Origin: Neoscytalidium dimidiatum
Taxonomy: Eukaryota > Ascomycota > Dothideomycetes > Botryosphaeriales > Botryosphaeriaceae
NCBI GenBank assembly: GCA_037367355.1
Contig: CM074700.1
Span: 2,542,001-2,606,000 of the forward strand
DNA length: 64,000 nt
Direction of reading: 5' to 3'
Each line of letters starts with the position of its first letter. The stretch's first letter is position 1. The notes under the pieces are model-generated. The model was not told where the DNA came from and did no database searches. It saw nothing but the letters and a program-made list of their open reading frames with translations. Shown one piece after another: positions 22,976 to 34,461 of the stretch. Both the position numbers and the translations under genes were made by a program.

Positions 22976-23898
22976 TTACTCATCGTCCGGAGGGAGTTCG
23001 TCCTCAATGAACCGCACCAACGTGATCCGCATTTCCGTCGTATCGTTTCCCCTAAGCACGTCACTGATGAAATGAACTTCTACCTGCATTTGAACCTACA
23101 AGGGAGCTTAGCCATGGTGCTTCGCTAGCGTGGGGAGCCGGAGGGGGACCATTTACTGACCATCTCCAGCGCTCCGCGCAAAACTCCGCAAAGGATGTTA
23201 GAGTACCATAATTCGTCCTGCGCGCGACCGTCGTCGGGAAGCTCCACGAAGTCCGCCAAGGGATTCTCATCGAAAATCAACGAAAATTGCTTGTTATCGC
23301 TGGTCCAATTGGTGATTGTTGGCGTGACGTTGAGGAAAATCTTGAAGCCGACCTGTGTGAATCACCATCAGAATGCTGCCGACATAGTGCTAAGTCACCC
23401 GCTTCGTCCCGACCTAGAGTCCTGTGCTCAGGAGAGCCAGGCCCCGTGGCCAGCTTTCCGCAGCCAGCCACACAGCCAGCCAGGTCGCCAGAACCAGCCT
23501 CCAGAGCAAAGGTGGGAACAGCCGTACCTTCGAAATCATCTCGGCAACCTCGCGGAAGCTACTGCAGGAAGTGGTATTGGACTTGGCAAGGAAGTCCTCG
23601 ATTAGGCGCAACCCAATATTGTAGCCCATCTTGTCCAACTGCCTGTTGACCTCGACATAGTCGCTATCAAAGTCCTTGCACAGCTGCGCGACGATCGTTC
23701 CGTAGGTCAGGGTGACGAGCTCGGCGTTGACCTTGTCGACTCGGGTTCTCGGGGGATGTCAGAGACGGCGGGACGGATGCAACAGCCGAAGGACTCACTA
23801 CTTACTTCCAAACCCTAGAAACTGTCAGCTCTTGTGCCGGCGCCGAGTGGGCGAGGGGCTCACTCTTCGCCCAGGCGGGCGGCCTTGGTGGAAGCCAT
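22976..23898 (-). CDS. bet3: TRAPP complex subunit Bet3
   Basis: Exons 23898-23864, 23814-23806, 23747-23528, 23352-23161 and 23095-22976 (191 aa, close to the usual family length). [52 protein letters not shown] and [17 protein letters not shown] are the Bet3 core. The Cys in [11 protein letters not shown] lies where the family carries its palmitoylated cysteine. Bet3 is the central subunit of the TRAPP tethering complexes that activate Ypt1/Rab1 in ER-Golgi traffic. Exon 2 is only 9 nt (GGTTTGGAA), completing GE-E-V-W-K before K-T-R; skipping it would break the conserved N-terminal EVWK. All introns are GT-AG (49, 58, 175 and 65 nt). It shares a 361-bp promoter with the SNRNP40 gene. Confidence 0.93.
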
Positions 23899-24259
23899 AG
23901 CGCTCCTGGACAGACGGTGCGCCCGGTCCTCAGTCGCAGCGAGATGAGAGCGGTCGGGGCGGGCGCATCAAACTGCCTCAACCGGACAATGTGGACGATC
24001 CGGGTGGGAGGGATGCGCAGGATGGAAATTTATGTGCAGTTGAGGAACTGCGGCAGATGGTCTGGGGTACGGTCCAGGTGACGCAGCTGCCTCAGGAGCA
24101 CATCGGCCCGCGTTTACGCGCGCGTGTTTTTAGCGCGCTGATCGTCGCTGTGGGCCGTAAACTTTGAGGAGCAGCTGCACCTCCGCCATCACCACCTCAA
24201 CCGCCGCCGAACACCCCGCACTCCCTCGCACCGACACACATACAGCCACCGGAGCAGCC
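23899..24259. promoter_or_regulatory. Divergent promoter, bet3 / U5-40K
   Basis: Only 361 bp separate the two start codons, so the two housekeeping genes probably share a bidirectional promoter. It is GC-rich without a clear TATA box. Confidence 0.6.
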
Positions 24260-25641
24260 ATGTCATCCGAAAAGCGCCCGGCTGCCGACTCGTTCGGTTC
24301 GAACCAGCTCGTCAAGAGGCAGCGCTCCGAGCACGAGCTGGGCAACGAGGTTGCCCTCGCCAATGGCTCTGCGCAGAATGGCGCCCTCATCCAAGCAGTA
24401 TGTTTCCCCCTACCTGTCTGAGTTCCTTGCCCCTGAGCTAAGGCGAGAAGAAAGGCGAGCCATGGCTGATTGTGTAGGTGCCGCGAACCAGCGGACTACA
24501 AGCTCCGATCATGGAGCTCACAGGTACATGTCCTTTTCATATGCACTAGAAACTCGTTCCCTCTAACGCAACCGCCCTCAGGCCACTCTGGCGAGGTATT
24601 CGCGACAAGATTCGACCCGACTGGTCAGCACATCGCCTCCGGCTCCATGGACCGGAGTATTCGTATGTATACCAACCAGGAACGGCGCGCGTTGCGATTG
24701 TGGCTGAGACGTATCAACAGTTTTGTGGCGGACATATGGCCAATGCGAGAACTACGGAATTCTGAATGGACACAAGGGCGCCGTCTTGGACTTGCATTGG
24801 TCCCGCGACTCTCGGGTTATATTCTCGGCCTCGGCAGACATGATGCTTGCGAGCTGGGATCTTGAGACTGGTCAGAGGATACGGAGACACGTGGGTCACG
24901 AAGAAGTCATCAACTGCATGGATGTGAGCAAGCGGGGCGAGGAGATGCTGGTCAGCGGATCGGATGACGGATACATTGGGGTATGCAGCGGACCACAGCC
25001 TTGTCAACGGATGCCGAGATGCTAATGTTGCGCAGATCTGGGATCCGAGACAAAAGGAGGCCGTCGACTACATCGAGACAGAGTTCCCCGTCACCGCCAT
25101 CGCCTTGGCAGAAGCAGGCAACGAACTGTATTCGGGCGGCATAGACAACGACATCAAAGTATGGGACATGCGCAAGAAGGCCGTTGCGTATTCGCTTCTG
25201 GGACACACCGACACCATCACGTCGCTGCAAGTTTCACCGGACTCACAGACGCTACTTTCCAATTCGCACGACTCTACCGTCCGTACATGGGACATTCGGC
25301 CTTTTGCGCCCACCGATCGTCACGTCAAGACATACGACGGAGCACCGACGGGCATGGAGAAGAACTTGCTCAAGGCAAGCTGGGACCCCAAGGGTCAAAA
25401 GATTGCAGCCGGAAGCGGTGACCGTACTGTTGTGGTGTGGGATGCCAACAGCGGCAAGCTGCTCTACAAGCTGCCGGGACATAAGGGTGCGGTTAACGAC
25501 GTGCGATTTTCACCACGCGACGAGCCAATCGGTGAGTGCAGAATAGTTATTTTTGGCGCAGGAGGCACCGGGTCGCTAATTTTCGCAGTGGTGTCTGGTT
25601 CGTCGGATGGCATGCTTCTTCTTGGAGAGCTTGGCAGGTGA
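24260..25641 (+). CDS. U5 snRNP 40-kDa WD40 protein (SNRNP40/Spf38 type)
   Basis: Exons 24260-24397, 24478-24523, 24582-24662, 24721-24980, 25036-25531 and 25589-25641 (357 aa, about the length of the human protein). A short charged N-terminus precedes APIMELTGHSGEVFATRFD, the first WD blade; later blades include GILNGHKGAVLDLHWS, GIWDPRQKEAVDYIE, IKVWDMRKK, LGHTDTITSLQ, VRTWDIRPF and TVVVWDANSGKLLYKLPGH. RTYGQCENYG between blades 1 and 2 and the MEKNLLKASW segment are typical of this family rather than of generic WD proteins. It is a propeller scaffold of the U5 snRNP and spliceosomal complexes. Five GT-AG introns, all frame-closing; the last exon is just 53 nt and ends in LGELGR. Confidence 0.92.
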
Positions 25642-26829
25642 GGACAGCTGCTACCGAAACAGGCTAGCGGAATTGGCTTGAAGCTTTTCGTGTCACAGAG
25701 CACACCTTACTTGCTGCAAATCAAAACAGCCATTGTGGCTTCGCGTTGGTGCCTGCGCGCAGCTGAAGAGACAAAGCGCAGAAAGGCGCGCGAGCAGAAG
25801 AGTCGAGGAGGAGGAGGAGGAGGAGACGTTGGCGAGGGGCAATACTTGCGGTGCAACGAACGGCATGAAGTCGATGGACGCGGCCAGGGAAGCGCAGGTA
25901 GTAATTTAAAGCAGGAAAACACGAGCTCGGTGCGGCGACGATGGGTACAAGTTCGGCGGACGAGGTTGCGCGACCCGCGGCAATGTTCGCAGCTTTTGGT
26001 GATGTTGTGGAGCTGATAGGCTGGGCGCGGCTGGCGCCGTCGTTGGCGGCGGTAGATCCGCCCCGGCCGCGTTTCAGCGTCGCAGCCTGAATCTCCACCG
26101 AGCACCACGCTCCCCAGGTGGGATGAACCTGATACAATGGCCCGGCCCTGGCATCTCATGCACCATTCGAGCCCTTGCGGCCTTCGTGCGACCGGCATGG
26201 GCGCCAGCACTGCTGCCGCTGCTTGTTTGGCAACGCTCCTCTTAACTTCCACCCATTGGAGCCTCGCCCACCCCAGTTTCGCATTTCCTTTCGTCGTCGC
26301 CCTCGTGTGGCTCCAAGGCCTCTTTCTTTTTGTCTTTTGCTCAGTCTGTCGCTCGTGCAATCGACTGGCTGCGGCCATGCTTGCTTGGAGACCTTTGCTC
26401 CCCGCCTGGTCCACTCGACTCCCGAGCTGCTAACCTTAAGTTTTGCGCGAAAGCCAATCACTTACCAACCCGCTTGTACACTCTCTATTCTTGACCTCGG
26501 ACCGGCTCCAGTCATTGGCTTCTTCGACAGACGAAGCTGCACTCCTCCCGCAAGCCTGGGGAACACGCATCGGACTGAACCCTCGCCCGGCCTATCGGCC
26601 TGTCCCGAGCTGTGCATCTGCTGGGACTTCCTAGGCCGCCGTGGATGTAAACAATCCACGTGTCTGGCCGCCCAAGTGAACCATTAATATTTACTGCCTC
26701 TGCACGACCCGCCATCCGTCAAGCTCTCAGGCCGCCCGGTAATCAGACGCTGTGCGTTGGCTTCTCGTGGGACTCGACGCGAAAACACTTCCAAAAGTTT
26801 CAGGCACGCCAGCGCAGGCCGACGTCAAG
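25642..26829. other. Intergenic 1.2 kb
   Basis: It includes the 3' end of the U5-40K gene and the promoter of the next gene. Several 60-230-codon frames overlap on both strands; none has a recognisable pattern. A purine-rich GGA-repeat tract lies at about 25806-25825. Confidence 0.5.
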
Positions 26830-28240
26830 ATGCCGATACCTTTTCATCTTCCTTTTAAAGTCCCTCTTTTCAACCGTGGAGCTGCACAACCTCAGGACGC
26901 ACCGCAAACACCGCCGCAACCTGCGTCCATTACAGCGTCGCCATCTGTAGCGGCCTCCACGCCTTCTACCATTTCCGCAGTCCAGTCCCAAGTCCGTTCG
27001 TTACTCCAGGGAAGCTCAATCTACGCCGGTTCGCCAGCTCTTTCCAGCCGCAGCACGCCCAAAATTCACAGCTTGGGCATCTTCCGACGTGGCATCACTA
27101 CTCCAGGAAGCAATTCACCCCAGAACGATTTCCCTCGAGACTCTTCTGAGTCCCAAACACCACTGCAGCCGCACGACGCCAGCCGTCCTTACCGTCCTGC
27201 CGCTATCTCCAGCCCACAACATGGTGCTCCTGAGGCACCGCCAGCCGCATACACTCGGGAATCATCATTGTACGAAGGCGTTGATCCCGAGACTGCACAA
27301 CTCGCCATCCTTATCAATCAAAGAGCTAGGAGGCGGCAACAGAGGGCATGGGTGAGGAGGCGGAACCCGCGGAGAACAAGGAGCGGCAGTGGAAGCTCAC
27401 GCGGAGCATGGGGCACGCCAACAACCCCAGTGAGGAAGAAGGCAATGCTATGTTTGGGCAGCGGCATCTTCCTTGCCATGGTCCTGACGACCTGTGAGTA
27501 AATGCACGGTACATTAGTTGCATACTATAACTGACTTTTCCAAAGATCTCTCAATCGCTCTCACTCGGCCCCGCACTGGTCAAGAAGTCCACGTGCTCTT
27601 CATTCTTATCATCCTCAGTACCACCATCCTTTTCTGCCACTCATTAGTACGACTGTGCATGCTGTCTTTCAATCCGCATCGCGCGGACGATTTGCCCCGG
27701 ATTCCGGATATGGCTGGCCCCGAAGGCTTTCAGCCAGACAGGCCGATACGCGTGCATCTCGCGAGGGACGAGGAGCTCGCAGTGGACAGCAGTCCAGAGG
27801 CCCCATTGGATCCTGAAAAGGAGTTACTCAAGGCTCCGCCTCCCGCTTATGGTCTCTGGCGGTCCAGCGTGGTAAGTTGCGGTGCGAGAGAAATGCGCTC
27901 AAGCTGTATACTGATTGATATGAATCCTCAGCCCATCAACCCGAACCTGCTCCATTGGCAACGCGTCGACAATGTGCACCCGCTCCGCCAGAACCCATCC
28001 TCGGCCAACCCTGCCAACGCACAGCCAAACCAGCTGCTGGATCCGTTCCAATCTCCTCCGAACCGACAACGGCGCGGGAGCGAGGACGGGCAACATGAGG
28101 AGCCAAGACCACCGAGCTACATGTCTGACGACGGTGTCCGGTACGTGGTGGAGGCGGCTCCGCGATCGGTCGCGCCAGCGGAGCAAGATGGCCTGAGCGA
28201 CGTGCATCCCGCGTACAGAGGCGGGCTTGGCATCAGGTGA
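26830..28240 (+). CDS. Hypothetical two-pass membrane protein
   Basis: Exons 26830-27493, 27546-27871 and 27932-28240 (432 aa). I recognise no named domain. The first ~200 residues are Ser/Pro/Thr-rich, ending in a strongly basic stretch (RRRQQRAWVRRRNPRR). Two hydrophobic segments follow: LCLGSGIFLAMVLTT running across the first intron into YLSIAL, and VHVLFILIILSTTILFCHSL. The C-terminal half is acidic and Pro-rich and contains a PPPAYG motif and later PRPPSYM, which are PPxY-like sites that HECT-ligase WW domains often bind. The basic stretch before the first membrane segment suggests the N-terminus is cytosolic, and with a two-pass hairpin both ends would be. Introns are GT-AG, 52 and 60 nt. 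Function unknown; recruitment of a ubiquitin ligase through PPxY is inference. Confidence 0.75.
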
Positions 28241-29273
28241 TGAAAAACTACAGACAGCAGCGTTAAGAACATTCTTTTGCATGGAAGGTCGGCGCGGCGT
28301 ACTCTGAGCGACCGTTGCATTGGGCGGGGATGCGGCGGCGCGTAAGACAAAAGAACATTCATTTAATTGACTCGGGCATTGAAGTTACGGGAGCTACCGG
28401 GGTAGGGTGGGTTTCTGGTGTTGGATATTTACAGGAGCATTCGGCGTACGGATGCTGTATGATATTGTAGTCGACGTGTCTACGCGGTTTATGAGAGGCA
28501 GGGAGGATGGATGGTTTGCCTCCGGGAAAGGTCCTTCTCCGGCTGAAGGGGCCGGGAGGATGGAAAAGCACGGATGGAACGGATACCCTCACGCGCAAGG
28601 ACATGAGCTTTTAAGCTCCCCACCGTCCTATCTCGAGCCAGGACGCTGGTCAGTTCGGCGAGATGGACATGAAGACACCTTCTTTGGAAAGAATCAAGCA
28701 TTAAAAAGCAAAAGATCGGAAAGAAAGACAGTCAAATCAAAAGATCTGCTTTTTTTTTGCCTCAAATTTTTTTTTCTTTCCTTCTGCAAGCTGTTAATCT
28801 GGAAATATGCTTTGACTGCTAACCTTCTTGACAGGGGAACTCTCTTGAATCATAAAATCCTTCCATACCCGGGCTCCGTTGATTGTTGACATCCTCACAC
28901 ACACACATACACACCCCCTTCCCGAGCTTCCACCCCGCTCCGCCCCCACCGGTTCATCCATCCCGCCCTTCCCCCTCCGTTCGCATGAATGAAGGGAAGG
29001 GTAAGCACGCTCTCGCGTTCGGGTTCGGCTGCGGTCCGTCCGACCATCAGCTCGTCAGTGGGTGCCTGCCTGCCACCCCCACCCCCGTCCCCTGGCGGGA
29101 ACCTCCTTGTTGCCGCATCGGTCTCAGCACGCGTTTCGGGCGGGCATGGGGGGGTGTGCTTCTCCCTCTCAACCTCCCTCCGGGGGGGCGGTGGGTGGGT
29201 CGAGCCCGGCCGATTGCGCAATCGTGCCTGGTGCGGTGTTGGTAGCGTTTGAACTTTTCTACGCGAGCTCCGA

Positions 29274-29307
<34 letters not shown>

Positions 29308-30031
29308 ACCCCCAAGGCGGCGCTCGAGGTGGAATCTCTTGTTTTTTTTTTTTTTTTTACTGTCGTTCTAGACGGGTCTATTCTGCCGCCCGCTACCGCC
29401 GCAGGGGTTGAACTGGGAACTCTCGACGTGCAGGAATGGTCCTTTGGGGGAAGGCGGTGGTAAGGCACATTTCCCTATCGACGCGAGGCGTTCCAACGCG
29501 CGGCGCGTCCCCACCTCGCGGATGGTGGTGTGGGAGGGGGTGGGTGTTTGTGATCGTGATCGTGGAGCTGGAACGATGGCGATGACGTACTCCTCGTTCC
29601 TCGTTCTTCCTCGTTTCCAGTTATGCTTTTTTTTTTTTCTTTTTTGAGGGGGGAGATCGGGAAAAGAGGGGTCAATATGGTTGGTGGCACCCGTGAAACC
29701 GAGATATTGGTGTTGAGCGATACAGCCAAGGATGATGGGCGGTTCGGGCGAGTTGTTTTGAAGAGCCAGGGTTGGGTCCGGGCGAGAGGCAACCATGAAG
29801 GGATCGAAGGAGACCTACGTGCTGTTCCGAAGATGACTTGTGCGCTACAATGTCTCATCTATTCAATCTATATGCGCTTGTCTATCATTCGTCAGATGCA
29901 TTGGCTCTACCACCCAATGCATGACCCGAGACTTGACCAAATAAAAATCCGAAAATGCAGCGTCAGCGTCAGCGTCTAATGTTTCCCTTTCCCAATGATG
30001 GTCAATCGTCAAATCATTACATCTCTCTCTC
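28241..30031. other. Convergent intergenic region with simple repeats
   Basis: It holds the 3' ends of the membrane-protein and transporter genes. It contains T runs (28750, 28769, 29341-29358, 29627), a CA run (28895-28912) and a GA run. Open frames here are low-complexity shadows. Confidence 0.55.
29281..29307. repeat. (AG)13 microsatellite
   Basis: An uninterrupted AG run of 27 bases lies in the convergent intergenic region, about 35 bp before an 18-T run. Confidence 0.9.
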
Positions 30032-31803
30032 TCAAAACTTCTTATCCAGACCCCACCCGACCTTGGTCACCCTGGCGCTCAGGAAGCTGGCAACGGCCAG
30101 GGCGTAGGTCGCGATGGTGAAGACGGCGACGCCCCAGTACCTGTCGCCGGTCGCCTGCAGCAGGCTGCCCGCGATGGGGATGCCGGTCAGGGTGCCGAAG
30201 CTGACGATGGTGTAGCAGGTGCCGTAGTAGCGGCCGTAGTCCTGCATGTCGCACAGCTGGCCCACGCAGACGGGGACGAGCGAGATGTTGCTGCCGGAGG
30301 CCAGGCCGAAGAGCAGGGCGAACGTGACGGTCAGCGCCCTCACGGCGGCGGCGTCCAGCGAGTGCGCGCCCAGCGGCGTCATGAGCGTGGCGGGCAGCCA
30401 GAAGGCGGCGGTGGTCAGGAAGCACAGGGCCAGCGTGGCGACCATGCAGTTGAAGCGGCCCAGCCGGTCGGCGACGTAGCCGGGGGCCCAGCGGCCGACG
30501 CTGCTGCCGGCGTTGAGCACGGCGATCAGCTGGTAGGCGAAGGTGTCGCTGACGGCGCCGCCGGAGGCCAGGGCGAAGGAGGTCAGGTAGGTGATGGGGA
30601 TGAAGAGCCCCCACTCCATGAAGAAGACGCCGGCCGTCACCAGCGCGAAGGCCGGGTCGCGGAAGATGCGGAAGTCGGGCAGCACCGAGCCGCCCGGCCG
30701 GGGGGGCAGCCGCGACCGGATGCACAGCTGCGCCACGCCGCACAGCAGGATGAAGATGAAGCCCAGGATCCGCGTCGCCCACCCGAAGCCGACCTTCGGG
30801 AAGAGCGACTGCAGCATCAGAGGGAAGATGACTCCGCCGATCGAGCCGCCCGCCGCCGCCACGCCGGTCGCCGCGCCCCGCTTGACCTTGAAGAAGTGGC
30901 CGATGCTGGAGATGGCGGGCGTGAAGATGAGGGAGGTGCCGGTGCCGCCAAGGACGCCGAAGACGAGGAGGAATTGGTAGTATTCTGGGGATCTTGGTGG
31001 TTAGCTCGAGTATTTCGGGAATTTGGGGAGGATCACGGTTGGCTTGGGATGTGGGATTGGGATTGGGATTGGGACTGGGACTGGGACTGGGACTGGGACT
31101 GGGACTGGGATTGGGTTCTTGGGTTATACGCACCCTTGCACGCGCCGAGGAGAAGCATCGATGCGATGAGCAAGACGTTACCTGCGAGGACGAGGAAACG
31201 CGGGCCATGTCGGTCGAAAATTGGTCCGATCTGGATGCCGCAGAAGAAGGACAGGAAGGTGTAGACGGAAAAGATCCAGCCGATGGTGCTCTCGTCGTAG
31301 TCGGACAGCTGGTTCGTGGCCAGGTAGGCTTGAAACGTCCCAATGGAGTTCCTGTCGATGGTTCAGCACTGTGTGATGTTGCGCCCTCGCACGCAGAGTG
31401 CCGGGAGGTTGAATCATGACGGCATTTCCGGGGATACTCACATCATGCCGAATGATGCAAGCATGCCGGAGAAAGATCCAAGCACGACGAGCCAGGCCTT
31501 CGTGCCGCCTTCAGGATAGACATCCTCGTCAGGGGCAGATGCGGTGCTCGATGCATCGGAGGGCGCAGACGACGAGCGGATGGAGCGCTCGTCGCCCTCG
31601 TTCAGAGGCGCGGCGCGCGCTTTCTCTTCATCTTTGGAGGAGGGCCATTGATCTTTGTCGGCCAAGGTCTGCTCAGACGGGTCGCATTTGGGGAAATCGG
31701 ACGCGTCAGGCACGATGGGATCGGTGGCGGTGATGCTCGCGGTCGTCCCGTGATACGGCGGTTCAATTGGTCCTGGCTTGCTGCCTTTGGGTTGTGTGTG
31801 CAT
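30032..31803 (-). CDS. MFS transporter, monocarboxylate-transporter-like
   Basis: Exons 31803-31442, 31351-31134 and 30984-30032 (510 aa). About 85 acidic/Ser-rich cytosolic residues precede [19 protein letters not shown], the usual entry into helix 1 in fungal MCT (SLC16-like) members. [28 protein letters not shown] is cut here to its key parts: the [10 protein letters not shown] loop is the family's helix 2-3 motif. [19 protein letters not shown] and [17 protein letters not shown] follow, and twelve membrane helices can be drawn in all. Substrates in this family range from monocarboxylates to riboflavin and siderophore-like acids, so none is assigned. Introns are 90 and 149 nt; the second contains a G-rich hexamer array. 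The start is the first true ATG; the open frame extends further upstream without one. The coding part is notably GC-rich at third positions, producing long antisense frames. Confidence 0.85.
31052..31115. repeat. (TGGGAY) hexamer array inside transporter intron 2
   Basis: Ten complete six-base units plus a final TGGG: three TGGGAT, six TGGGAC, one TGGGAT. On the + strand every unit presents GGG at 6-base spacing, the layout of G-quadruplex-forming DNA; the pre-mRNA of the minus-strand gene carries the C-rich complement. Confidence 0.9.
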
Positions 31804-32796
31804 CCGGGACCCGGTTGTGCGCGGTACGTGTACGTGGGCTCGGGAAAAGTTGCGCAATCGAGTAATTCAGATCCTTGCTCTTCCAAACTCTATTCGGTCT
31901 AAGCGCCTTGCCTGTTCCTATCTTGGGCGTCTGCTCGAAACTCAAACCTGCTGCTCAGGCACAGCGGGGGAGGCAGGCAGGCAGGCAGGTTGGCAGGCAG
32001 AATATATACAGGGGCGGGGTGGAAGAGGAGTCGGCTGTGGGAAAGGGATGAAAACCAAAAAAAAAAAGGCGGAAGAAGAAAAAAACTCGGTCTTTTCGCT
32101 GTGGGGACGGTGCTGTCGAACCCCGCAGAACGCCATCCATGTATGCAATGAGTAATCGTATTCCCCAAAGCGGCAAGTTTGGGTCCGCGGAGTCGTGGAG
32201 AACGAGCCGGCTTCTGCGCCGTGCCGCTTTGCCGCTCCGGCTGTGAGCTGCCCGAACCGCGCTCTGCATTGCGTGCAACATGCTCTCTCTGTGGTCAAAA
32301 GTACGAAATAACCAACTGACGTAACCCAGTTGCATTGTCTCGTTTTCTTGAGCGTGTTACGAAGTCTCCGGCCATGTCTGAAACATTTTAGTCAGAATCG
32401 GACCAGGGTGTGGCGAGAATCTGTGAAGTCGCAGGTGAGGTCAGGAGTGACGTCTTGAACGGCCCGCCGTCGCCAGACCGCTCCCTCGTTGGTCGCCGCT
32501 CTCCGCCGCCGCTGTTGACCGCACTTGCCGCACTGTCTTCCTGTCTTGCCAACGCACATCCGTACGATACGAAACGAAACGAGAGGAGAACGCCTGTGGG
32601 CAACAGAAATCAATCGTCCCGAATCCACTTGGCACCACGGATACCCGACACGCTGCCACCCCCCCCCCGCCAAGCCAATTTCTTCTTGCCTGAACAATAA
32701 CTTTCTAAACAGATCCTACAGAAAAAAAAAAGGGTCCCTCCACTGCTTCGTTGTTTCCCTACTTATACCGGCTCTACTCTCCCTTGTGCAAAAGAC
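31804..32796. other. Intergenic, transporter promoter side
   Basis: It contains a tetranucleotide GGCA run (about 31972-31990), an A run (32058-32067) and a C run (32660-32669). No further gene seen. Confidence 0.5.
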
Positions 32797-34461
32797 TCAG
32801 CACTTGAGCAGTTCCCTGAAGCGCCTCCTGATGTCTTCCTCCTGCTTAGGCGTAAGCCCCTTCTCACCGATGTGCTGCCTCATCAGCCTGGCGCGCGTTC
32901 GCGGGACAGCCATCGCCATGATGACATCCAGGATGCCCTCCTGCGCAGTCTTGCGGCCAATAGCCTCGAGGATGGCTTCGTAGATATGGGACTTTGCCGT
33001 ATACTTGCAATCGCCAGCCCCTTCGCAAGCCTCGGTCATGTAACGGGCGTAGTCCGCACGGTACTTGTCATAGTCCATAGGCGACATGACAGTGTCAGCC
33101 CACTGAGGCCACGCATACTCGCTACTCGCCTCGAAATCGATCTGGAGGAATTCTGGCAAACGGCACCAGCCCACGAACCGGGTGCATGTCTCGACGCGGT
33201 CCCAGTCCAGGATTGCAGTTACGGTGCCGTGCTCGTCCGCAAGGATATTCTGGGAGTCGAAGTCCGGAGGCGAAAGGACGAACTTCTCGGCCTCGTCGCT
33301 CTTCGGGAAGGGAAGTTCATCCAGGAGCATGGTGAAAAGGCGATAGGTCCCGAGATCTTCGAATTTCTCCAATCGACGCTGGTTTGACTTCTCGTCGGAA
33401 GATTCGGCTTCCTCCCTCTTCCATTCCTCCAGTACCTTTCGAAAGTAAACCTCCGAGTTCCGTTGTGGCTCATTTTCCTTCTCCACCTCGTCGACATACT
33501 CAAGAAAACTGGTAGTGCGACTGGCTCCAAAGTTGAGAAGGTGTGCGGGGCCGGGAATCGGATTATTATCTTCGTCGGAAGTGAAATGGAGGGCTCCCAT
33601 CATATCAAAGGTGAGAGAACGCAACTGCGCCACGCTGAAGGCCAGGGAGCGCAGCATGTTCTGGCGTCTCTCCTCCAGTGGCAGGAAACCATTCTCCTCA
33701 AACCAGAGGTCCTGGACAGACCGGCCTTCTGAATAGGTCATGATGACGTGTGGTGCATGAATGGCATTATCGAAGGTCGTGTCGTAAGTAAGAATCTCCG
33801 GAATAGGGCACTCGGTGTGCCTCCTGATGTACTGCATCGTGCGGACCTGGGTGACAAGGGCCTTAGCATCCTTCTCACTCCAGGCACCTTTCCAGCCACA
33901 GGCCGGAACGCGCACGCAGATCTTCAAGTCTTCCTGATACTGGACGACGAAGACGCGGTTATTCACTCCTCTCAGCCTGTCGAGAACCTTAATATCTGAG
34001 CCGTCAGCTAATGTTTCTTTCGGAATGTCCGAACTCTTGGAGGCGAGATCAAGAGCCAGCTCTATTATAGCATCGTCGGGAATATTCAGCACTGGGCCGA
34101 ATTTGGCCTCGCCTGACCAGGCTGCAACGCGAGCGCTGAGGGTGGGCTGCTGTATCTTTGCGGCTGTCATCCGTTCGGAGGATGTAGCCACATCTTCGCC
34201 ATCGGGACGCTTGAGGCCGAGCATGCGCAGCGCCTTTCCAATAGCCTGACGGCACTTCCTCTTCAGCGGGATAGATTTTTGAGTCGCCAGCTCGGAGCTA
34301 TGGGGACGTGAGGTGACCAAGGTAGGTGAGGTGGTGGTGTCGGCGGGTGAGGATGTAGGACTTGCCGGCTTGCCATAACGGATGGTGTGCCAAAAGCTGC
34401 CAAAAACCTCTTTGAGGTCGCGTTTGTCGCTCATTTCAATTGAGCTTGGAAGCGGAGTCAT
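32797..34461 (-). CDS. APH-like kinase (phosphotransferase family), copy A
   Basis: Intronless, 554 aa from ATG 34461; ATGs at 34659 and 34434 are alternatives in the same frame. The first ~110 residues are Ser/Thr/Pro-rich and variable. Then come RVFVVQYQEDLKICVRVPA (Lys of the ATP-binding strand), YDTTFDNAIHAPHVIMTY (hinge) and, near residue 400, PPDFDSQNILAD, the catalytic loop of a fungal APH subfamily in which the HGD of classic enzymes is PD while Asp and Asn are kept. AILDWD is the metal-binding motif. The protein ends RRRFRELLKC. It faces away from the small Cys/His gene at 35164 and is a paralogue of 36573-38519. Substrate unknown; fungal APH-like proteins are numerous and mostly unstudied. 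Confidence 0.82.
   Translation of the reverse strand: MTPLPSSIEMSDKRDLKEVFGSFWHTIRYGKPASPTSSPADTTTSPTLVTSRPHSSELATQKSIPLKRKCRQAIGKALRMLGLKRPDGEDVATSSERMTAAKIQQPTLSARVAAWSGEAKFGPVLNIPDDAIIELALDLASKSSDIPKETLADGSDIKVLDRLRGVNNRVFVVQYQEDLKICVRVPACGWKGAWSEKDAKALVTQVRTMQYIRRHTECPIPEILTYDTTFDNAIHAPHVIMTYSEGRSVQDLWFEENGFLPLEERRQNMLRSLAFSVAQLRSLTFDMMGALHFTSDEDNNPIPGPAHLLNFGASRTTSFLEYVDEVEKENEPQRNSEVYFRKVLEEWKREEAESSDEKSNQRRLEKFEDLGTYRLFTMLLDELPFPKSDEAEKFVLSPPDFDSQNILADEHGTVTAILDWDRVETCTRFVGWCRLPEFLQIDFEASSEYAWPQWADTVMSPMDYDKYRADYARYMTEACEGAGDCKYTAKSHIYEAILEAIGRKTAQEGILDVIMAMAVPRTRARLMRQHIGEKGLTPKQEEDIRRRFRELLKC

Noticed and set aside
12705..25641. WD40 gene cluster (F-box, Cdc20, U5-40K) as a functional unit
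   Set aside because: WD40 is a common fold; the three proteins belong to unrelated complexes and proximity looks incidental.
30362..31264. 300-codon antisense frame over the transporter
   Set aside because: Includes the repeat-coded WDWD run from the intronic hexamer array and spans exon-intron borders of a well-supported gene.
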